From Nitriliruptorales bacterium (lineage in GTDB: Bacteria; Actinomycetota; Nitriliruptoria; Euzebyales; Egibacteraceae): a DNA stretch of 29,463 nucleotides. The notes beneath the pieces are model-generated. The model saw only the letters and a program-made list of their open reading frames with translations. It ran no database searches and was not told where the DNA came from. How positions within the stretch are numbered: the stretch's first letter is position 1; every line of letters begins with the position of its first letter. The stretch spans positions 1 through 29,463 of the forward strand of contig SLAO01000034.1 of the NCBI GenBank assembly GCA_007126835.1, written 5' to 3'. The position numbers and the translations under genes were made by a program. Shown here one piece after another: positions 1 to 7,323 of the stretch.

Positions 1-106
1 CGAGGATGACGAACTCTCCATCGTTGATCTCAAGATCGAGGTCTTTTACCGCCTCGGTGCCGTCTGGGAATCGCTTCCAGACACCGTCGAACTGGACTTT
101 GGCCAT
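1..106 (-). CDS. Sugar ABC transporter ATP-binding protein (UgpC/MsmK type), N-terminal part only
   Basis: Only the first 35 codons are inside the window; the gene runs off the left edge. The visible residues begin MAKVQFDGVWKRFPDGTEAV and continue to DGEFVIL, the standard opening of the UgpC/MsmK/MalK group of ATPases that energise carbohydrate ABC importers; the Walker A loop would follow just outside the window. The start is an ATG at 106 preceded by GGGAG at a spacing of about seven bases. The gene lies 115 bases downstream of, and on the same strand as, a LacI-family regulator, a common arrangement for a sugar-uptake locus under local repression. The substrate cannot be told from this fragment. 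Confidence 0.8.
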   Translation of the reverse strand, partial: MAKVQFDGVWKRFPDGTEAVKDLDLEINDGEFVIL

Positions 107-221
107 GAAGTTGCTCCCTTTTCGTATGTGACTGTGCCAGCGCTCACGCCGTTGGTCTTGTTGCTTGGGATGATGATGCGAGGTGGGTTGTTAATGACGC
201 AATGGCATCGGTCGCCGCCGG

Positions 222-1262
222 TCAGGGGCTTCCGACCGGTTCGCGCACCGGGTTGTGGCGCCCGGTGGTCGTGCGGACGATCAAGCGGGTGGGCATGACC
301 ACCTGGGGGGCATGCCTCGCTTCGCCGTCGGCGGATTGCATCTGCTCGAGCAACAGGTCGGCCGCCATCTCTCCTTGGGCGACGACGGGCTGAAACACCG
401 TGGTCAGGCCGATGTACTCGGCCATGTCGTGGTCGTCGAACCCGATTACGGAGAACTCCTCGGGGACGCCGACGCCGAGGTCCCGCAGTGCCTTTAACGC
501 GCCGATGGCCATCTCATCGGATTCGGCGAATGCTGCGGTTGGGGGATCGTCCAGGGCGAGCAGCCGGTCGACCGCCTCGGCTCCGCCCTCCATCGAGAAG
601 TTGCCCGGGACGTCCAACTCGGGGCGGATCTTGATCCCGCTGGCCTCCAGAGCAGCGTGGTAGCCCTGCCGACGCTCCAGCGGCGCGGTGAAGTTCAGCG
701 AGTTGTCAGGCAGGTTGGAGATGAGCCCGATCTGCTCATGGCCGAGTTCGAGCAGGTGGCGACACGCTTCCTCGGCGGCCTGCACGTTGTCGATGCTCAC
801 CGACGGGAACCGTTCGCTGCGCAAACCCACGGTGACGATCGGCACGCCGGAGGCCCCGAGCCGCTCGAGCTCGACGTCGGACAGCGGAAGGTCGATGACG
901 ATGATGCCGTCCACACGCTTGCGGAAGGGCATGTCGTCGAGGAACCGCTCCCGGCTGTCGGTCCCCGACACGTTGTAGAGCAGGACGTCGTATCCGGCTG
1001 CGGTCAGCACCGCCTCGGCGCCGGCGACGCACTGGGTGAAGAACCACTGGGTGAACAACGGGACGACCATGCCGATCGCCCGGGTCTGGCCGGTTGCCAG
1101 CCGGGCTGCGTTGGGATCGGCGACGTACTCGAGTTCCGCAGCAGCACGCAACACTCGGTCGCGTGTCGAAGGCGCCACGTTGGGCAACCCGCGCAGCGCG
1201 CGACTGACTGTCGCGACCGACACGCCGGCCTGAGCGGCCACGTCGCTGATGCTGGCGGTCAT
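222..1262 (-). CDS. LacI-family transcriptional regulator
   Basis: Predicted protein of 346 residues, the usual LacI/GalR size. Residues 1-60 form the N-terminal LacI helix-turn-helix and hinge (TASISDVAAQAGVSVATVSR, then a segment ending NAARLATGQ), followed by a periplasmic-binding-protein-like effector domain beginning AIGMVVPLF and containing the typical AEEACRHLLELGHEQIGLIS and FAESDEMAIGAL segments. The reading frame is open further upstream, but the ATG at 1262 places the helix-turn-helix at residue 3 as in the family. It lies just upstream of the sugar ABC ATPase on the same strand, so it probably controls that transport locus in response to a sugar or phosphosugar. The ligand is not deducible. 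Confidence 0.9.
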   Translation of the reverse strand: MTASISDVAAQAGVSVATVSRALRGLPNVAPSTRDRVLRAAAELEYVADPNAARLATGQTRAIGMVVPLFTQWFFTQCVAGAEAVLTAAGYDVLLYNVSGTDSRERFLDDMPFRKRVDGIIVIDLPLSDVELERLGASGVPIVTVGLRSERFPSVSIDNVQAAEEACRHLLELGHEQIGLISNLPDNSLNFTAPLERRQGYHAALEASGIKIRPELDVPGNFSMEGGAEAVDRLLALDDPPTAAFAESDEMAIGALKALRDLGVGVPEEFSVIGFDDHDMAEYIGLTTVFQPVVAQGEMAADLLLEQMQSADGEARHAPQVVMPTRLIVRTTTGRHNPVREPVGSP

Positions 1263-1509
1263 GGTGCCGCTGCTCCGAACGGTCGGGATCCGCGCTGGCG
1301 CCTCGACGCTAGGTGCGCGCAGAGGTTCCAGCAACAGGAATGTTACGCCATCCGCCGGTCGAGGGCGAGTGCCACATTGCGCGCTTCGGCGCTGTGGGCG
1401 CGCGTTGGTGAACCGATTCGATGTGGGCCCCGTATGCCCCTGCGCAGGGCCCGGCGCCTGCCCACCGGCAGCCGCCTGACGTTCACAGACCGAGAACCGG
1501 GAGGACCCC

Positions 1510-1791
1510 ATGCGTCTCAGCGTGACCCGACTGCTCGTGGCCATCGCGATCGCGACCCTGATGCTGGGTGGCGGGACGGCGTTCGCGGACAACCAGCCGA
1601 CGAACGTAGGCAACTCGGAGGTGCGTCCCGAGCCCGACCCGCTCATACCGGGACCGCACTGCCACGTCGCTTTGGCTGCCGACGGCAACCAGGCCTTCGA
1701 AGAGATCATCACCGCCACACGGCACCAGGCCCACGTCCAGACCAACGTCCGAGGCCCCGGAGGCATCTTCGCCGCTGCCGCCTGCCCGTAG
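1510..1791 (+). CDS. Small secreted protein of unknown function
   Basis: 93-residue protein with a clear Sec signal peptide: positively charged MRLSVTR, a hydrophobic core LLVAIAIATLMLGGG, and a likely cleavage after TAFA (residue 26). The mature part is short, about 67 residues, with two cysteines (in the PHCHV segment and in the C-terminal AAACP) that could form one disulfide. The ATG is preceded by GGGAGG at good spacing, which supports a real gene. It is transcribed divergently from the LacI-family gene. I recognise no family; function unknown. Frame choice is supported by the signal peptide and ribosome binding site rather than by homology. Confidence 0.65.
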   Translation: MRLSVTRLLVAIAIATLMLGGGTAFADNQPTNVGNSEVRPEPDPLIPGPHCHVALAADGNQAFEEIITATRHQAHVQTNVRGPGGIFAAAACP

Positions 1792-1841
1792 GGTCGCGCT
1801 GACTCGGGGGGCCGCCAAAGCCTGGGTGCAGGTGCAGCCAG

Positions 1842-1914
1842 TGCCCCCGGCAGGATTCGAACCTGCGGCTCACGGTTTAGGAAACCGTTGCTCTATCCCC
1901 TGAGCTACGGGGGC
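1842..1914 (-). tRNA. tRNA-Arg (anticodon CCT)
   Basis: Read on the minus strand, a 73-base cloverleaf folds fully: acceptor stem GCCCCCG/CGGGGGC with discriminator A, D arm GCTC...GAGC, anticodon stem ACGGT/ACCGT with loop TTCCTAA (anticodon CCT), a five-base variable loop, and T arm GCAGG-TTCGAAT-CCTGC. CCT decodes the arginine codon AGG. The 3' CCA is not encoded. Confidence 0.96.
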
Positions 1915-2258
1915 GGGGCGTCCGCGCGAGGCTCCGCACGAACGCGGGGTCCGGGACGAACTCACCGGCAAGTCCCGCACCTTGCGCTCCCAGGCTACTC
2001 GCACGCTTTGCCGGTACCGCAGCGGAGCACCGTCGAGCACAGCTCCGTAGAAAGCTCCTCGGATCGGGTGGTCCGCCTTTGAGGTCGCCGTTTCGACCTG
2101 ATCGCGCTCGACAGGGTCGTCGCCAAGGCCGCGGGGGCCTGGGGCGCGACGCGGCGACGTGTGCGTGGTCTCAGCCGACCGGTTGGTAGGCGATCGCCTA
2201 CACCCTCACCGACTTCCCACCCGATGACCTGGTCGCTGGTGTCTCTCCGCGGGAGGGG
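1915..2258. other. Non-coding gap upstream of the tRNA and downstream of the cupin gene
   Basis: About 344 bases without a convincing gene. Short open frames here lack a ribosome binding site and recognisable protein content. The tRNA promoter should lie just right of 1914, but no clear -35/-10 pair can be picked. The only structured element is a perfect 16-bp palindrome at 2186-2201 (listed separately). Confidence 0.5.
2186..2201. repeat. 16-bp perfect palindrome
   Basis: GTAGGCGATCGCCTAC is its own reverse complement and contains the octamer GCGATCGC. It lies in the non-coding gap between the tRNA and the cupin gene. It could be an operator for a dimeric regulator; no T-tract follows it, so a terminator role is unlikely. 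Confidence 0.4.
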
Positions 2259-2750
2259 TCAGCCGCCGCTCGGCTCCGGCGGCGGCCCCAGGATGGTGCC
2301 CCCGTGCTCGCTGAACGAGGCCGCCAGAGACTCAGGGTCGAGCGACCAGTTCGCCGGGGGCGGCGTAGCGAGGTCGTGTCCCATCTGCCGAAAGAAGCTC
2401 TCCAGGCCCCCGGGCGTCGCCACGAAGACCACGTCGGCGATGTCGGATTCGATCACGTAGGCGTGGGCGACGTGCCTGGGCATCCACGCCACACCGCCGG
2501 AGCCGACACGCTGCGCCTGGCTCCCCTCGCCGATCCAGACGAGTGCCTCGCCCTCGAGCATGATCATGGTCTCGTCCTCGCGCCCGTGGACGTGCCAGGG
2601 TGCGGCGTCACCCGCGAACTGTCGGCCGCGCAGGATCGCAAGGCGGCCCGCGCTCGCGGCGGCGTCCAGCAGGATCTCGACCGTCGTCTGGCCGAGCCAC
2701 TGAACGGTCTGGTGCTCCGTGCCTTGGGCCACGTGACCGAGGTCGCTCAC
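2259..2750 (-). CDS. Cupin-domain protein
   Basis: 163 residues with a single conserved cupin beta-barrel: the metal-site motif appears as WHVHGREDE followed by EGEALVWIGEG, and the second half as PRHVAHAYVIE. Such small cupins bind a divalent metal and serve as dioxygenases, isomerases or ligand sensors; the substrate here is not evident. I place the start at the GTG at 2750 rather than the GTG three codons upstream, because it overlaps the stop codon of the small upstream gene as GTGA and has AAGGTGG at suitable spacing. It is therefore probably translationally coupled to that gene and co-transcribed with the ATPase regulator further upstream. The C-terminal tail (PPPEPSGG) is proline-rich and probably disordered. 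Confidence 0.85.
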   Translation of the reverse strand: MSDLGHVAQGTEHQTVQWLGQTTVEILLDAAASAGRLAILRGRQFAGDAAPWHVHGREDETMIMLEGEALVWIGEGSQAQRVGSGGVAWMPRHVAHAYVIESDIADVVFVATPGGLESFFRQMGHDLATPPPANWSLDPESLAASFSEHGGTILGPPPEPSGG

Positions 2751-2848
2751 ATGCGCCACCTTTTCAGTATCGTCGCAACGCCCGAGATGGCGAGTAGCGC
2801 CAATGTTGGCGCGAGCAGGGCCGCGGCGGTCATCTTGGCCGGGGTCAT
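2747..2848 (-). CDS. 33-residue single-span membrane peptide upstream of the cupin gene
   Basis: A short frame encodes a basic start (MTPAK), a hydrophobic stretch of about 22 residues rich in A and L (residues 7-28), and a basic end (KRWRM), the layout of a one-span membrane peptide. The ATG at 2848 has a near-perfect ribosome binding site (AGGAGG with GAGCGA before the start), and the TGA stop shares bases with the GTG start of the cupin gene (GTGA). Both points argue for translation. It follows the ATPase regulator by 62 bases on the same strand. No family is recognised. It might only be a leader peptide coupling cupin translation. Confidence 0.5.
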   Translation of the reverse strand: MTPAKMTAAALLAPTLALLAISGVATILKRWRM

Positions 2849-2910
2849 TCGCTCCCTCCTACCTCTCTTCGGGCTCAGAGGGGGAGAGCGTGATCAGGTG
2901 CGGTGCTCGC

Positions 2911-5040
2911 TCACCAGACCATTGACTGTCCGGTGTTGCTCACTTCCTGCTCACTTGCGGCGGCCCGCGTCTGGCTTCCGTTGCCGGTCTCTTGCTGCCA
3001 CAGCCAGGAGCGCACGCGTGTGACGCCCTGGGTGAGGTGACGCCGGTACGTGCTGAACGGAAGTCCCAGGGCACGGGCGGCGGCTTCCTGCGTCGGCGCG
3101 GGTCGTAGGTAGGTCTCCTGGAGGGCTTGGAACAGCTTGTCGTCGCGCGGGTGGGCCCTGAGCGCTTTGATCGCCTCGCCCAGCAGGTCTTCGAGGAGCG
3201 CGGCGTCGGGCTCGCCGCTCGCCGCGCGTTGGCGGAGCAGGCCGGTGCGCAGCAGCGGGTTGTCGGCCAGGAGGTCCGGCCGATGCAGGTTGCGCAACGC
3301 CTGGCGCACGGCGTCGGAGAACTCTTCCTCATCGAGGACGAGCATCGCGGTGGCCGGGGCAGGGTCGAGGGCGGGGTCCTGCCGGAGGGCCTGCTCGCTC
3401 CAGCGCTCCAGCAGCACCTCCAGTGGCACGCGGCGGAAGTCGTGCGCGTACAGTCCGAACCGCCCGTTTCCGACGACGAAGTCGGCACCCTGGGCGCGCG
3501 GGAAGTCGGCTGCCGCGAAGTAGGCGTCCCACTTCTTCGGCTCTTGCAACGTCAGGAAGTCCCAGGCCGGGACGCCGACGGTGAGGTAGCGCTCGTTTGT
3601 GAGGAGGGGCGCGGCGTTGAGCGTCGGCGACGGGTCCTGGTAGGCGTCGGCGTCGATCACGAAGCGCAGCTGCGTCACCATCTCGCCGGGGCGCGGCGGG
3701 GCAACGCGGTGCGCGTGATCCCAGGCGGCCTGCGCTCCGGGATCTGCCTCGCGGTCGGCCTGCGACGCTACTGTCAGGTCCAGCAACGCGAGGAAGCCGC
3801 GGACTCGCCCGTCCCCGCGTCGCACGACGGTGAACGCCTCGGGCTGGCGGTGGAGCCAACGGCGCACGACGGCACCGGATTCCTCTCCTTCCGACGCCTC
3901 GGCGATGGCAACGATCGCTGGCCGGTCGTCGACGCCGGCGGGTTCGGGGTAGTGGCGACCCCACACCGACCAGTCGACCGGTGAGGGCTCGATCGGCACG
4001 CCGCGATACAGGAACTTGAAATCGGAAACTGCGCGGAGCACTTCGCGGCCCTGTGCGGTGCCCAGGCGCTCCTGAAGATGCGCGCGGACGCGGCGAAACA
4101 CGTGCCGGAACAGATCGAGGTCACGCCAGCGCAGGTCGGATGCCAGCGCGTCCCGCGCCAGTTCGTGCGGCGCGAGGCCGTCGGCGGTGGGCTCGACGCA
4201 CGGGAGGCCCGCCAGCCATTCGAAGGCCTCGCGCGCCTGTCCCTCGTCGAGGACGGCCCGCAGCAGGGGCTCGCTGGTCGCGCGGGCGAGGGCGCAGACG
4301 GCCAGCGCCCGGCGCTGCCACCCGCCCGGAACGACCTCGACGAACCGTTGCACGAGTGCGCCCACGACGTCGCGGGGCAGCGGTTCTACCGCCCACGCGC
4401 CTCCTCGCAGCGCTGCGTCGGCGAGCAGCGACAGCCCCAACGGGTGGCCGTACGTGCGAGCGACGATGCGCTCGCGCAACTCGGGCTCCACGCCGCAGCG
4501 CGCCAGGTACTCGCGGCTCTCCGTTGCGCTGAGGTTGCGCAGTGGCGCTACGGCGAGGAGGTCTCGCCACGCGGGATCCGCCCGCCAAGCAGCGCGCGGG
4601 GGCTCGCGACCGGCGAGCACGGTCACCGTCGACGGCGGCAGTCCTGGAAGGAACTCCGTGCGGAGCCAATCGTCTAGTTCGGCGAGGTGCTCGTAGCCAT
4701 CGATCAGGACCACGAGACGACGTTCTGAGCCCGCCCCGTTGCGCGAGGAGGACGCCTCTGTCAGAGAGGATTCGCCGCGGAAGTCGAGCGCCCGGCGCAT
4801 CGCCACCCGTGGGGGCTCCATTTCTTGGCCATCCAGCCTGACGACCCGTGCGCCCGCGTCCACGGCGGACCCGGCAAACACCTCGAGCAGGCTCGTCTTG
4901 CCGATCCCGCCGGGGCCGTGCACGTGCAGGACTGGGAACGGTGGCTCGCATCGCTCGAGCGCCTGGCGGAACAGCTCGATCTCAGCCGCGCGCCCTACGA
5001 GGCGTTCTCGTCGTCGGGACGCCAGCTCCTCCGCGAGCAT
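2911..5040 (-). CDS. STAND-type AAA ATPase regulator with C-terminal helix-turn-helix
   Basis: 709 residues. The N-terminal third is a signalling NTPase: LVGRAAEIELFRQAL, Walker A GPGGIGKTS (42-50), Walker B LVVLIDGYEHL around residue 114, then winged-helix/arm segments such as TYGHPLGLSLLADAAL. The middle (about residues 330-560) looks like a GNAT-type acetyltransferase fold (RRGDGRVRGFLALLDL; YLTVGVPAWDFLTLQEP). The C-terminal 90 residues contain a likely helix-turn-helix (TQEAAARALGLPFSTYRRHL). The start is set at the ATG at 5040, which has GGTGGAG just upstream and puts the NTPase domain near the N-terminus. It reads toward the small membrane peptide and cupin gene on the same strand and may regulate or share an operon with them. 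The ligand is unknown. Confidence 0.8.
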   Translation of the reverse strand: MLAEELASRRRERLVGRAAEIELFRQALERCEPPFPVLHVHGPGGIGKTSLLEVFAGSAVDAGARVVRLDGQEMEPPRVAMRRALDFRGESSLTEASSSRNGAGSERRLVVLIDGYEHLAELDDWLRTEFLPGLPPSTVTVLAGREPPRAAWRADPAWRDLLAVAPLRNLSATESREYLARCGVEPELRERIVARTYGHPLGLSLLADAALRGGAWAVEPLPRDVVGALVQRFVEVVPGGWQRRALAVCALARATSEPLLRAVLDEGQAREAFEWLAGLPCVEPTADGLAPHELARDALASDLRWRDLDLFRHVFRRVRAHLQERLGTAQGREVLRAVSDFKFLYRGVPIEPSPVDWSVWGRHYPEPAGVDDRPAIVAIAEASEGEESGAVVRRWLHRQPEAFTVVRRGDGRVRGFLALLDLTVASQADREADPGAQAAWDHAHRVAPPRPGEMVTQLRFVIDADAYQDPSPTLNAAPLLTNERYLTVGVPAWDFLTLQEPKKWDAYFAAADFPRAQGADFVVGNGRFGLYAHDFRRVPLEVLLERWSEQALRQDPALDPAPATAMLVLDEEEFSDAVRQALRNLHRPDLLADNPLLRTGLLRQRAASGEPDAALLEDLLGEAIKALRAHPRDDKLFQALQETYLRPAPTQEAAARALGLPFSTYRRHLTQGVTRVRSWLWQQETGNGSQTRAAASEQEVSNTGQSMVW

Positions 5041-5256
5041 TGCACTCCACCTCTGGGTATGACCAACCCGAACCGTGCCCCATCCGACGCTCGCGATCAA
5101 GACCACCGCCGGGGGCACGGGCTCGGCCTGGGCGTAGACAACGATGCTGGTCAGCAAGTGGGCTGTGTGGCGTTGTGGAGACTGCTCCGCCCTTGCTCGG
5201 GTTGATCACGGCCGGGTGGTCGCCCGGGGGTGCCTGGGTGGGTTGGCTCGCCGGCG

Positions 5257-5805
5257 CTACGGCCGGTTGCTGTGGCGTCCGGCTTGCACCACCGCCGCTG
5301 CCCACGCCACGGTCGGGAACCGCAGGCCGCTGACCATCAGCACGGCAAGCAGCGTCGTGCCCAGCAGCGCAGCAACTGTGGGCGTCCAGAACGCGAGCAC
5401 CATCGCCAGGATCCCGGCAACGGGCGTCGGCAGCCCCACGAAGTGGCCCCGGCGCTGCAGCACGGCGAAGCGAGCAAGCCGCCACGCGCCCGCCAGCAGG
5501 AACAGGCCGGCGATGATCGCCCCGGCCGCGGCGTTTGAAGCAGTCACGTGGTGCAGGGCGACGGCGGGCACGACGCAAAAGCACAGCAGATCCGACAGAG
5601 AGTCGAGCTGCGCCCCAAACGTGAGGTCGCCGCCGCGGCGCCTCGCCAGCGCGCCGTCGATCCCGTCCAGAACAGCTGCGACGACCACGAGCACGGTGGC
5701 GACCACGGGTTGCGTCGGGATGAGGAGCAGCGCGGCGAAGCCGGCGGACAGGCTCCCGCTGGTGATCAGGTTCGGCAGGTTGAGGTGCTCGCGCATGCTG
5801 CTCAC
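5257..5805 (-). CDS. pssA: CDP-diacylglycerol-serine O-phosphatidyltransferase (phosphatidylserine synthase)
   Basis: 182-residue integral membrane enzyme, close to the size of the short Gram-positive PssA. It carries the full CDP-alcohol phosphatidyltransferase signature: D50-G-x2-A-R55-x8-G64-x3-D68-x3-D72, with an additional D47. The rest is hydrophobic, with about six helices. The GTG start at 5805 overlaps the stop of the upstream decarboxylase as GTGA; an ATG three codons downstream is the alternative. The neighbouring decarboxylase makes phosphatidylserine the likely product, since CDP-alcohol transferases otherwise differ in head-group. It is the last gene of a three-gene phospholipid operon. 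Known chemistry: CDP-diacylglycerol plus L-serine gives phosphatidylserine plus CMP. Confidence 0.88.
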   Translation of the reverse strand: MSSMREHLNLPNLITSGSLSAGFAALLLIPTQPVVATVLVVVAAVLDGIDGALARRRGGDLTFGAQLDSLSDLLCFCVVPAVALHHVTASNAAAGAIIAGLFLLAGAWRLARFAVLQRRGHFVGLPTPVAGILAMVLAFWTPTVAALLGTTLLAVLMVSGLRFPTVAWAAAVVQAGRHSNRP

Positions 5806-6440
5806 CGGTCCTGGAGCCGGGCGAGGGGCGTGACGCCGGCGCGGACGCGGCTGCCCGACGCCACAAGCACGTCCGCGACGCCGGCCGGTAGCAGTACGTC
5901 GGTGCGGGAGCCGAAGTGGATCAGCCCGATCCGTTGCCCGGCGACGAGCTCCTCGCCGGTGCGGGCCCAGCACGTGATCGTGCGGGCGATCGCGCCCGCG
6001 ACCTGCACGAGGACCACCGGTCCCATCGGTCCCTCGAGCAGCAGCCGGTTGCGGCGGTTATCCCGCGCGCGGCGCAGCAGCGCCGGCGCGAAGCCGTCCC
6101 CGAGGCGCTCCATCCGCTGCACCCGTCCTGAGACCGGGCTGCGGTTGACGTGCACGTCGGTCAAAGAGAGGAACACCGTCACTCGGGTCGCGCGGCCGCC
6201 GGGCAGCCACGGCTCCTCGACGTTGCGATCCACCGCGGTCACGACACCGTCCGAGGCAGCGTAGGCGATACCGGGCTCTCGCGGCAGTGGTCGCGCGGGA
6301 TCCCGGAAGAAGGCCGTCACGGCAGCCGCCAGCCCCACCAGGGCCCACCCGGCGCGCCGCCCCGACCCCAGCAGGAGCGCACCGGCGCCCAGGGCCGGAA
6401 CGGCGTAGCGGCACGCCAGCGGCCAGGTGTGCCGGCTCAT
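5802..6440 (-). CDS. psd: Phosphatidylserine decarboxylase proenzyme
   Basis: 212 residues, matching the short actinobacterial/archaeal-type Psd rather than the roughly 300-residue E. coli form. Two hydrophobic segments near the N-terminus (about 8-42) anchor it. Hallmarks: FFRDP at 45-49, SDG (D64), DVHVNRSP with H97, and the self-cleavage site FGSR in LIHFGSRTDVLLP, where cleavage between G177 and S178 generates the pyruvoyl cofactor. D64, H97 and S178 correspond to the catalytic triad of the family. It converts phosphatidylserine to phosphatidylethanolamine. Its ATG overlaps the methyltransferase stop (ATGA), and its stop overlaps pssA (GTGA), so the three proteins are translationally coupled. 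Confidence 0.93.
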   Translation of the reverse strand: MSRHTWPLACRYAVPALGAGALLLGSGRRAGWALVGLAAAVTAFFRDPARPLPREPGIAYAASDGVVTAVDRNVEEPWLPGGRATRVTVFLSLTDVHVNRSPVSGRVQRMERLGDGFAPALLRRARDNRRNRLLLEGPMGPVVLVQVAGAIARTITCWARTGEELVAGQRIGLIHFGSRTDVLLPAGVADVLVASGSRVRAGVTPLARLQDR

Positions 6441-7123
6441 GCGGGTCCGTTCGCGCTGTCGGGCTCGGCGGTTCCGGTCCCGGGGGCCCGCGGCTCGCGG
6501 CACGCGTACAGGAAGGCCGGAGGGACGTTGCGCAGGCACACCTTCCGGCGCAGCCAGCGGAAGCGGCGGGACAGCCGCGGCGTGATCAAGGGGGAGTACT
6601 GCAGGACCAGCAAGACTCCGTCCGGCGCGAGGACTCGCGCGGCACGATCGAGGATCGCGGAACCGACGTCGGCCGGCAGCGAGGTGAACGGCAACGCGGA
6701 GACCACGACCTCCGGGCGGCCGCCGTCGAGGTGCTGCTCCAGGTCCTCGGCGGAGGCAGCGACGACCTCCAATCGCCTGTCGGGCAGGCGGTCGCGAACG
6801 TTGGCAGCCAACACCGGGTCGATCTCGAACGCCACGAGCCGCGCCTGGGGGCCAAGCCTCGACAGGATCGCCCGGGTGTGTGAGCCCGTGCCGGCCCCCA
6901 GCTCCACCACCAGGTCGGCGCGGTCCAGATCGGCCATGCCCAGCATGCATTTGACCGCGCGACGCGACGTCGGCAGCACCGCTCCCATTCGTCGCGGGTG
7001 CGCAACGAAGGAGCGCAGGAACAGTAGCTTCTCGGACAGCTCGGACCTCCCAGTGGGGACGGTCTGCGCTTTCAGCTTGGCATGGTGCGTGCAGGTGGTT
7101 AGGCGGCGGCGTGATCGTGCCAT
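6437..7123 (-). CDS. SAM-dependent phospholipid N-methyltransferase (PmtA-like)
   Basis: 228 residues. The order of features matches bacterial PmtA/KsgA-related methyltransferases: an amphipathic FLRSFVAHPRRMGAVLPTS segment, motif I LVVELGAGTG (71-80), the acidic ribose-binding position in FEIDP (E100, D102), motif IV VVVSALPFTSLP, and a C-terminal RRKVCLRNVPPAFLYACR. PmtA enzymes methylate phosphatidylethanolamine toward phosphatidylcholine using S-adenosylmethionine. The placement directly upstream of psd and pssA with a four-base overlap supports that role. The start is uncertain: the ATG at 7123 is used, a GTG at 7147 is possible, and neither has a strong ribosome binding site. A related rRNA adenine dimethylase function is the alternative but fits the context poorly. 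Confidence 0.82.
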   Translation of the reverse strand: MARSRRRLTTCTHHAKLKAQTVPTGRSELSEKLLFLRSFVAHPRRMGAVLPTSRRAVKCMLGMADLDRADLVVELGAGTGSHTRAILSRLGPQARLVAFEIDPVLAANVRDRLPDRRLEVVAASAEDLEQHLDGGRPEVVVSALPFTSLPADVGSAILDRAARVLAPDGVLLVLQYSPLITPRLSRRFRWLRRKVCLRNVPPAFLYACREPRAPGTGTAEPDSANGPA

Positions 7124-7323
7124 CGAGGACGCCGGGGGTAACCGCACTAATCACGCGGCTCCTCGCCCGCGCCACGTCATTCGCGGCGCGTAGTACCCCT
7201 CTGCGAGCGCAGTCAAAGCCACTGTACGTCAGGACGGCGTCCCGGCCCGCGCGATCTGCTCCGGCGCAAGCGCGCAGGCATCAACCCGTGACCTCGCACG
7301 GTGACGGCCAGTAGCCTGCAGGC

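Noticed and set aside
192..206. LacI operator in the leader of the sugar ABC ATPase gene (TTGTTAATGACGCAA)
   Set aside because: Only the outer three bases of each arm are symmetric; too weak to call without other copies.
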